27,576 nucleotides of DNA from CAYMJV01 sp964390545 (GTDB lineage: Bacteria > Desulfobacterota > BSN033 > UBA1163): NCBI GenBank assembly GCA_964390545.1, contig CAYMJV010000041.1:1-27576 (forward strand), read 5' to 3'. The notes below the pieces were generated by a model. That model was given only the letters and a program-made list of their open reading frames with translations. It was not told the DNA's origin and did no database searches. Position 1 is the stretch's first letter. Each line of letters starts with the position of its first letter. The translations under genes and the position numbers were made by a program. Of this stretch, positions 23,207 to 27,576 are shown piece by piece.

Positions 23207-24205
23207 ATGCCAAATGTTGGAATTATTGGAACGGGTTCTTATGTTCCTAAGCGGATTCTTAAGAATCGTGATCTGGAAAAGATGGTTAATACAAGTGACA
23301 AGTGGATTGTTGAGAGGACAGGCATACGCGAACGAAGAATTGCGGGTGACGATGAAACGAACGTAACGATGGGCCGAATCGCCCTTGAGCGGGCCTTGGA
23401 AAATGCGCGTCTTGCTCCAGAAGCGATCGAAATGCTGATCGTGGGCACCAATACCACTGAACCGGTCTGGCCATCAGCAGGGGGCCACATCGCAAAAATG
23501 CTCAGTCTTCGAAAAAACATCCCTTTCCTCGATATCCAGGCAGGATGTACAGGTTTCAATTACTCCCTCTCAGTTGCCGAGCTATTCGTCAAATCAGGGC
23601 AATATAGAACTGTTGCGGTAGTCGGAACGGACAAGCTTTCGACCATTACCGATTATAAGGACAGAAACACGTGTGTGCTTTTTGGCGACGGAGCCGGAGC
23701 CGTCATATTGCAGCAAAGGGCTGAAGAGGGCATCATCAGATCTCATCTTGGCGGGGATTACAATCGTCGTGATTTATTAGTCCTCCGAAAAAATGAAGGA
23801 AATGGGAATCGATTTATGTGGATGGACGGAAGAAAGGTCTACGTTTTCGCCAAGGCAGTGATGGTGGAAAGCTGTCTGCGCGTTCTTGATCCCGGAGGGA
23901 CTGCCAGCAAAGAAGAGCTCCATGCCTTGTTCGATCAGGTGAGCAAAATCATTCCCCACCAGGCCAATGCCCGAATCATTAAGGGAGCAGCAAAAGATCT
24001 CGAAGCCCGGTTGGACGTTCCCAAAGGATCAGTCGATAAAAAGATGATTGTGACGATTGAAAAATACGGTAACAATTCGACCGCCTCTATCCCTCTCGCC
24101 CTCGATGAATCCCTCCGCCATGGAAAACTGAAGAAAGATGACCTTGTGATTCTCGTTGGTTTCGGAGCCGGATTGACCTATGGTGCAAACCTTGTGAGAT
24201 TATAA
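23207..24205 (+). CDS. fabH: Beta-ketoacyl-ACP synthase III family protein
   Basis: 332 residues; ATG 23207 is chosen because it gives the family N-terminus (MPNVGIIGTGSYVPKR) and has AGAGG upstream. FabH hallmarks: TSDKWIVERTGIRERRI, catalytic Cys114 in QAGCTGF, His251 in IPHQAN, Asn289 in YGNNSTAS, and the C-terminal VGFGAGLTYG loop. It condenses an acyl-CoA starter with malonyl-ACP. Away from other fab genes, it may be an accessory KAS III making a special lipid rather than the housekeeping enzyme. It lies between the lipoprotein gene and an ApbE relic. Confidence 0.9.
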   Translation: MPNVGIIGTGSYVPKRILKNRDLEKMVNTSDKWIVERTGIRERRIAGDDETNVTMGRIALERALENARLAPEAIEMLIVGTNTTEPVWPSAGGHIAKMLSLRKNIPFLDIQAGCTGFNYSLSVAELFVKSGQYRTVAVVGTDKLSTITDYKDRNTCVLFGDGAGAVILQQRAEEGIIRSHLGGDYNRRDLLVLRKNEGNGNRFMWMDGRKVYVFAKAVMVESCLRVLDPGGTASKEELHALFDQVSKIIPHQANARIIKGAAKDLEARLDVPKGSVDKKMIVTIEKYGNNSTASIPLALDESLRHGKLKKDDLVILVGFGAGLTYGANLVRL

Positions 24206-24258
24206 CCTTGGGTAATGCAAGAACCCTCACCTGAATGGATTAAATGAGATTCGGCCTT

Positions 24259-24478
24259 TCAGGGCGGGGGAGAGGATAATCTTTCCTTCTTTATCTGTGG
24301 TGAGGCAACCACACCTTCAAGCTTTTGACACAGGATGTATCTTTTTTCAGGACCGAGAACAAGACGGCTGGAGCCAGAGCATCTGCTACCTTCCCTTCTT
24401 TGCAGATGAGGGGGACGCTTTGACATTTCTCTGGAGGGAGACCGTCTTTGGGGTTGAAAATATGGAATGAGATGAGGC
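24259..24478 (-). pseudogene. Decayed 3' end of an ApbE-type FAD:protein FMN transferase gene
   Basis: The minus strand encodes SFHIFNPKDGLPPEKCQSV, then EGKVADALAPAV, matching the ApbE pattern HHIFxPxTGxP ... SVxVI...xxADALATA. A one-base frameshift follows: the next frame gives LVLGPEKRYILCQKLEGVV and ends at TGA (24261-24259). The first frame stops at 24291. Everything upstream of the HIFNPK block is lost and the break coincides with repeat copy d. ApbE attaches FMN to RnfG/NqrC-type proteins; this copy is not functional. Confidence 0.82.
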
Positions 24479-24550
24479 TCAGCCTTTTTTTGATATTAAA
24501 GCGCGCGGAGCCGGTATATCCAAAAAACCCGGAGATCAAACAAACACTTT
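24479..24550 (+). repeat. Dispersed intergenic repeat, copy d (module R, partial)
   Basis: TTTTTTTGATATTAAAGCGC, GCGGAGCCGG, AAAACCCGGAGATCAAACAA, then divergence before the palindrome. The TGATATTAAAG entry and about 25 preceding bases are also found in copy f. The following 24551-24844 contains a short tandem repeat (TGACCCCGAA at 24563 and 24576) and no gene I can identify. Confidence 0.8.
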
Positions 24551-24844
24551 ATTACGATTACCTGACCCCGAATTTTGACCCCGAAGTTCTACCAATGTTT
24601 CTGAGCAGCCACTGACAAAAAAGGCCCTACCGGGGAAACTTTTTCCTTCCTTGGCTTTATTTCTTGAAGATTCTCAAATAAGCCACCTACAAGAAACCCG
24701 AAATATCATTTGGATTTCAAATGGTTACACAGTTGCATTCTAGGTGCAATCTTACTGGAACGAATTTTGCAGCTTATCACTTTGGAAGTCATCCAATCGC
24801 GGATATGAACGAACTATGTTCTATATCCTTGTCAGGATAAAAGA

Positions 24845-25594
24845 ATGTATTTTCTGATTCAGCTCTTACTTGCAGTCATTGCTATCTACAGTGGCCTCAA
24901 CTTCACTGGGGACACGAGGCTTTACGCTCCCCTGGGTTGTCTAATAGCAATGTTTATCGTTGGGCGTTTGGACACTGCAAGATTCGAGAAGAAAGAAGCC
25001 CGGAAGAGCTTCCTGAGATCGCAAATGGAAAAGATCCATAAAAAAGAGGCCTCAGGGATCAAAGAGCAGGATCTCTTCACCATGAATTCATTACTCTGCC
25101 CGAAAGGTGAATTGGTACTTACCGATACGGTGCATTCTATTTTCAAAGATTTTGGGTTTAGCGTAGCGGTAGGGGGCAAATACAGTTCCGTAGATCGGAT
25201 TGTGAGAATTCCAGATACCCAGTTCTGTTTTGGTTTGGAGATCTTGACGAGCGAAGAGGAGGTGGAGAAAAACCATCCCAAGATAAAGCGGGCTTTACAG
25301 TTTGCGAAAGAGAAAAAGAGAAATGAGAAGACCTTGATTATCGCAAGTACTCATGTTCATCAACCCATTTCAGAGAGAGAACGGTTGAATGAAATCTCCA
25401 CGGAACTGCGTGAATTCTTGGCAGCCTACCAGATGAGTTTGATAACAACCTATTCTCTGTACCAGCTCTGGGAAAAAGCAAAGAGTAAAGAAGTTGATAT
25501 TCTCGACATCTTCCGAAGAGTTTATTCCCACCCAGGAGGGATGTTTTCTTCCGGAGAAATTTATCAGTCTTCTCCGGCTTCCGTAGCCGCCTGA
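24845..25594 (+). CDS. Membrane-anchored protein with a nuclease-fold-like C-terminal domain
   Basis: 249 residues from ATG 24845, with CAGGATAAAAGA upstream. Two hydrophobic helices at residues 2-20 and 27-42 (PLGCLIAMFIVG) are followed by a coiled, Lys-rich linker (45-70). The C-terminal part (about 80-230) has strands and helices arranged like a restriction-endonuclease-fold domain: KFDFGF-like FKDFGFSVAVG, DRIVRIPDTQFCFGLEI, then RALQFAKEKKRNEKTLIIAS and LREFLAAYQMSLITTYSLY. The D...(x)LEI pattern recalls PD-(D/E)xK, but the Lys is not in the usual place, so catalysis is uncertain. It is bounded by copies d and e. Confidence 0.55.
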   Translation: MYFLIQLLLAVIAIYSGLNFTGDTRLYAPLGCLIAMFIVGRLDTARFEKKEARKSFLRSQMEKIHKKEASGIKEQDLFTMNSLLCPKGELVLTDTVHSIFKDFGFSVAVGGKYSSVDRIVRIPDTQFCFGLEILTSEEEVEKNHPKIKRALQFAKEKKRNEKTLIIASTHVHQPISERERLNEISTELREFLAAYQMSLITTYSLYQLWEKAKSKEVDILDIFRRVYSHPGGMFSSGEIYQSSPASVAA

Positions 25595-25605
25595 TCAAGG
25601 TTACT

Positions 25606-25681
25606 CTTTCGAGAAAACCCGAAGATCAAACAAAGAATTCTTTCATAAATAAGCAAATAGAAAACAAGGTCAACTTTTCCT
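25606..25681 (+). repeat. Dispersed intergenic repeat, copy e (module R, 5'-truncated)
   Basis: CTTTCGAGAAAACCCGAAG, CAAACAAAGAATTCTTTC and a diverged end (AACAAGGTC, CTTTTCCT). It starts 12 bases after the stop codon of the preceding gene and lacks the AAAGCGGGCGGAG entry. The AAAGAATTCTTT palindrome is intact. Confidence 0.8.
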
Positions 25682-25780
25682 GAGGACTCCTTCCTGAAGT
25701 CATCGAGTCGAGAATCAATATCGCTATACCAGCAAGTGATAATCTTTAAAAAGATAATTTTCACAACCCTTTTTTTGTTA

Positions 25781-25808
25781 TTGACAACGTGGCCACTTTT
25801 AGTATCTT
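25781..25808 (+). promoter_or_regulatory. Sigma-70 promoter of the winged-helix Fe-S gene
   Basis: TTGACA (25781-25786), 16-bp spacer, TATCTT (25803-25808), giving a leader of about 140 bases before the ATG at 25956. Confidence 0.6.
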
Positions 25809-25903
25809 TAGTTCAACACTCCTGATAAAACTTTTTTCCAAAAGGGTTGCTGGATAGGAAAATAGCCTTAAAGCTCCCTTTGGACAACCCATTTCTGATC
25901 AAA

Positions 25904-25925
25904 CTGTTTTTGGCACTAAAAACAG
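25904..25925 (+). promoter_or_regulatory. Leader hairpin before the Fe-S gene
   Basis: CTGTTTTT (25904-25911) pairs perfectly with AAAAACAG (25918-25925) around GGCACT. It is followed by an extra Shine-Dalgarno-like AGGAGG (25924-25929) that is 26 bp from the start codon, and then by the true site AAAAGGAG. The hairpin could insulate or regulate translation. Confidence 0.4.
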
Positions 25926-25955
25926 GAGGAACCGTTACAAAAAAGGAGTTCGAAT

Positions 25956-27272
25956 ATGGGACACACGGATGGTAAAGGAATTTTTCGAAAGCTGGGTAGG
26001 AAGATTAATAATCTGCCCCTGAGGGCTCCCTGGAATGAAACATTTTACGAGCTCTTAAGAAAGCTCTACTCCGAGAAGGAAGCTGATGTGTTGGTGAAAA
26101 TGCCATATGGCCTTTCTGACCTTAATCGTGTTGCACAGGTGACGAAATACGAGAGCTCCGAACTGTCAAAAATCCTCGAGGGCCTGTGCTCGAAAGGTCT
26201 TGTTATGGACCTATGGATCAACGATGCATATCACTACATGCCTTCACCGATTATGATCGGTATTTTTGAGTTTACCATGATGCGAACCGGGGAGAGCGTT
26301 GATTCCAAAGCACTGGCGCATCTTTTTAATCAATATCTGAACGCTGATAATGGAGCACTCTATGCAACGAACGCCAAGAAAGGCAATAAGGTCTCCGTCA
26401 TCCGGGCGCTACCCCACTCGGATGCCATTAACCCATCAGAGTATATGGAGGTTCTGGATTACGAAAAGGCTACCAGCATTGTTGAATCCTCTGAGAAGTT
26501 TTCAATCGGGATATGTTCGTGCCGCCATGAAAAGTTACACATAGGTGAAAAAAAGTGTGAAGTTCCTCTGGAAAAATGTTCCACCTTCGATCGCGCTGCA
26601 GACTATCTAATTAGAAATAAGCTAGCAAGAGAGGTTTCAAAATCCGAAATGCTGGAAAACCTGGCGCAATCTATAGAGATGGGGCTTGTGCTCTGTGCAG
26701 ACAATGTAAAAAGAAACGTCACCTTTATCTGTCACTGCTGTAAGGACTGCTGCAATGCCCTTGCAGGGATTAGCAAATTTGGTTACCCGAATACAGTTGT
26801 GACTTCCAGCTTTATCGCTAAGAATGATCCGGACACCTGTCTTGGCTGTGGGAAGTGTGCAAAGGCCTGTCCAATCGATGCGATTAAGATGATTCCTATA
26901 GATAAGCCCGAAACAAAGAAGAAAAAAGACGCCATAATCGATGCCTCTATCTGCCTCGGATGCGGTGTTTGTGCTTTGAACTGCAATAACCGTGCGGTGA
27001 CTCTGGTAAAGCGAGAAAAACGTGTTCTCCATCCAGAAACCACCTTTGAGCGGGTCATTCTGCAAAGTCTGGAAAGAGGGACACTTCAGAACCAGATTTT
27101 TGATAACCCTCAAAGTATCACGCAAAAATTCATGCGGGGATTTATAGGTGGGTTCTTAAGGATCCCTCCAGTGAAGGCAACACTTATGAGCGACATGCTC
27201 CGATCCTCTTTTCTCAACGCAATAGCAAGCGGAGTTCAAAAACAGGGAAAGGGGTGGATTACCGAACTGTAG
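25956..27272 (+). CDS. Winged-helix and dicluster ferredoxin-domain protein
   Basis: 438 residues; AAAAAGGAG precedes ATG 25956. Residues about 25-95 look like a winged helix (LVKMPYGLSDLNRVAQVTKY ... ILEGLCSKGLVMDLW). Residues 180-270 are Cys-rich: CSC (187/189), Cys201, Cys208 and CHCCKDCC (259-266), likely binding a metal centre of its own. A bacterial ferredoxin pair follows (295/298/301/305 and 333/336/339/343), two [4Fe-4S] clusters. No signal peptide. Proteins of this layout occur in many anaerobic Desulfobacterota; electron transfer or redox sensing is inferred from the domains. It stands alone between copies e and f. Confidence 0.75.
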   Translation: MGHTDGKGIFRKLGRKINNLPLRAPWNETFYELLRKLYSEKEADVLVKMPYGLSDLNRVAQVTKYESSELSKILEGLCSKGLVMDLWINDAYHYMPSPIMIGIFEFTMMRTGESVDSKALAHLFNQYLNADNGALYATNAKKGNKVSVIRALPHSDAINPSEYMEVLDYEKATSIVESSEKFSIGICSCRHEKLHIGEKKCEVPLEKCSTFDRAADYLIRNKLAREVSKSEMLENLAQSIEMGLVLCADNVKRNVTFICHCCKDCCNALAGISKFGYPNTVVTSSFIAKNDPDTCLGCGKCAKACPIDAIKMIPIDKPETKKKKDAIIDASICLGCGVCALNCNNRAVTLVKREKRVLHPETTFERVILQSLERGTLQNQIFDNPQSITQKFMRGFIGGFLRIPPVKATLMSDMLRSSFLNAIASGVQKQGKGWITEL

Positions 27273-27372
27273 ATTTCGGTCGACGGTAATCTCACGTAGC
27301 TCCGGTTTCTTTATTTGTCGATATTTCTATCAGTATTCCTCAGGCCTCAGATATTACTTAAATCGAATATTT

Positions 27373-27552
27373 GGCGGAACCGCCGATAACAATAAAAGAT
27401 TAAACAGGCAGTGTCTTGGATGGAATGAGAAGTGGGTTAGGCCCTGTTTTTTGATATTAAAGCGGGCGGAGTCGGTCTTTCGAGAAAACCCGGAGATCAA
27501 ACAAAGAATTCCTTCAGCAATAGGCAAAGAGTAAATAACGTACCATCTTCCT
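27373..27552 (+). repeat. Dispersed intergenic repeat, copy f (modules P+R)
   Basis: Module P begins with GGCGGAACCGCC, a five-pair hairpin where copy c has GTGAAATCGCC, followed by GATAACAATAAAAGATTAAAC. After about 50 bases comes module R (TGATATTAAAGCGGGCGGAG, AAAACCCGGAGATCAAAC, AAATAACGT, TCTTCCT). Its palindrome is damaged (AAAGAATTCCTT). No gene is visible from 27273 to the window end. Confidence 0.85.
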
Positions 27553-27576
27553 CATAAAATAAGTCGCTTGGGAACC

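Noticed and set aside
24291..24539. An 82-residue minus-strand gene
   Set aside because: Its N-terminal third is the dispersed repeat and the rest is a frameshifted ApbE C-terminus, so it is a chance join.
14587..24600. Short match GTTTCTGAGCAG near 15330 and 24587 as another repeat
   Set aside because: About 13 bases only, with no extended similarity; likely chance.
19155..27552. Repeats as integron attC sites
   Set aside because: GTTAAAC in module P of copy c fits the GTTRRRY core, but it is ATTAAAC in copy f, no matching inverse core is seen at a fitting distance, and no integrase is present.
19155..27552. Repeats as a CRISPR array
   Set aside because: Copies are long, kilobases apart, modular and separated by genes, not by short spacers.

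Overview
The window looks like chromosome from an anaerobic, probably sulfate-reducing or syntrophic member of the former Deltaproteobacteria (Desulfobacterota). The reasons are a periplasm-targeted selenocysteine formate dehydrogenase of the two-subunit Desulfovibrio type, a TaoR-type regulator beside a tungstate-binding protein, a multi-cluster ferredoxin paired with an NrfD membrane protein, a periplasmic diheme protein and an Fe-S protein with a winged-helix N-terminus. The taxonomic call is inference; there is no rRNA or other marker gene.

Region 1 (1-9.04 kb) serves formate and tungsten/molybdenum metabolism. On the minus strand, a TaoR-like regulator precedes tupA (tungstate uptake, cut by the left edge). 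Divergently, an FmdE-family gene leads into fdhA (a TGA at 2820-2822 read as Sec, with a SECIS-like hairpin directly after it), fdhB and fdhE. After a 500-bp gap follows an overlapping NrfD/four-cluster ferredoxin pair that could pass electrons to the quinone pool. Region 2 (9.04-14.05 kb) has a Mop-type molybdate-binding protein, a GIY-YIG-like protein and a putative zinc metallopeptidase (all minus), then a secreted diheme GEGP-motif protein and a small hypothetical gene. Region 3 (14.1-17.2 kb) is a modE-modA-modB-modC operon behind a ModE-box-like palindrome. Region 4 (17.4-19.0 kb) has a REP-like palindrome inside an inverted repeat, an exported unknown protein and a stand-alone response regulator.

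Region 5 (19.1 kb to the end) has a different texture: one or two unrelated genes at a time (metallo-beta-lactamase fold, membrane protein, lipoprotein plus FabH-type KAS III, a nuclease-fold-like membrane protein, an Fe-S protein) separated by copies of a modular dispersed intergenic repeat, all in the same orientation.

Two observations stand out. First, six orphan 3'-end gene fragments lie in the intergenic spaces (metallopeptidase, amino-acid-kinase/Mo-storage-like, GEGP diheme, fdhE, lipoprotein, ApbE). Every one keeps its C-terminal end and a stop codon but lacks its 5' part. Four have an intact paralogue in this same window, and three have their truncated end at or beside a copy of the dispersed repeat. 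Second, the upstream regions of taoR, fmdE-fdhABE, the nrfD pair and the diheme gene share a direct-repeat motif, AGT-N7-AGTAAT. It is a candidate operator for the TaoR-like regulator and would tie these genes into one tungsten/molybdenum-responsive regulon. No CRISPR array, rRNA, tRNA or intact transposase was seen.
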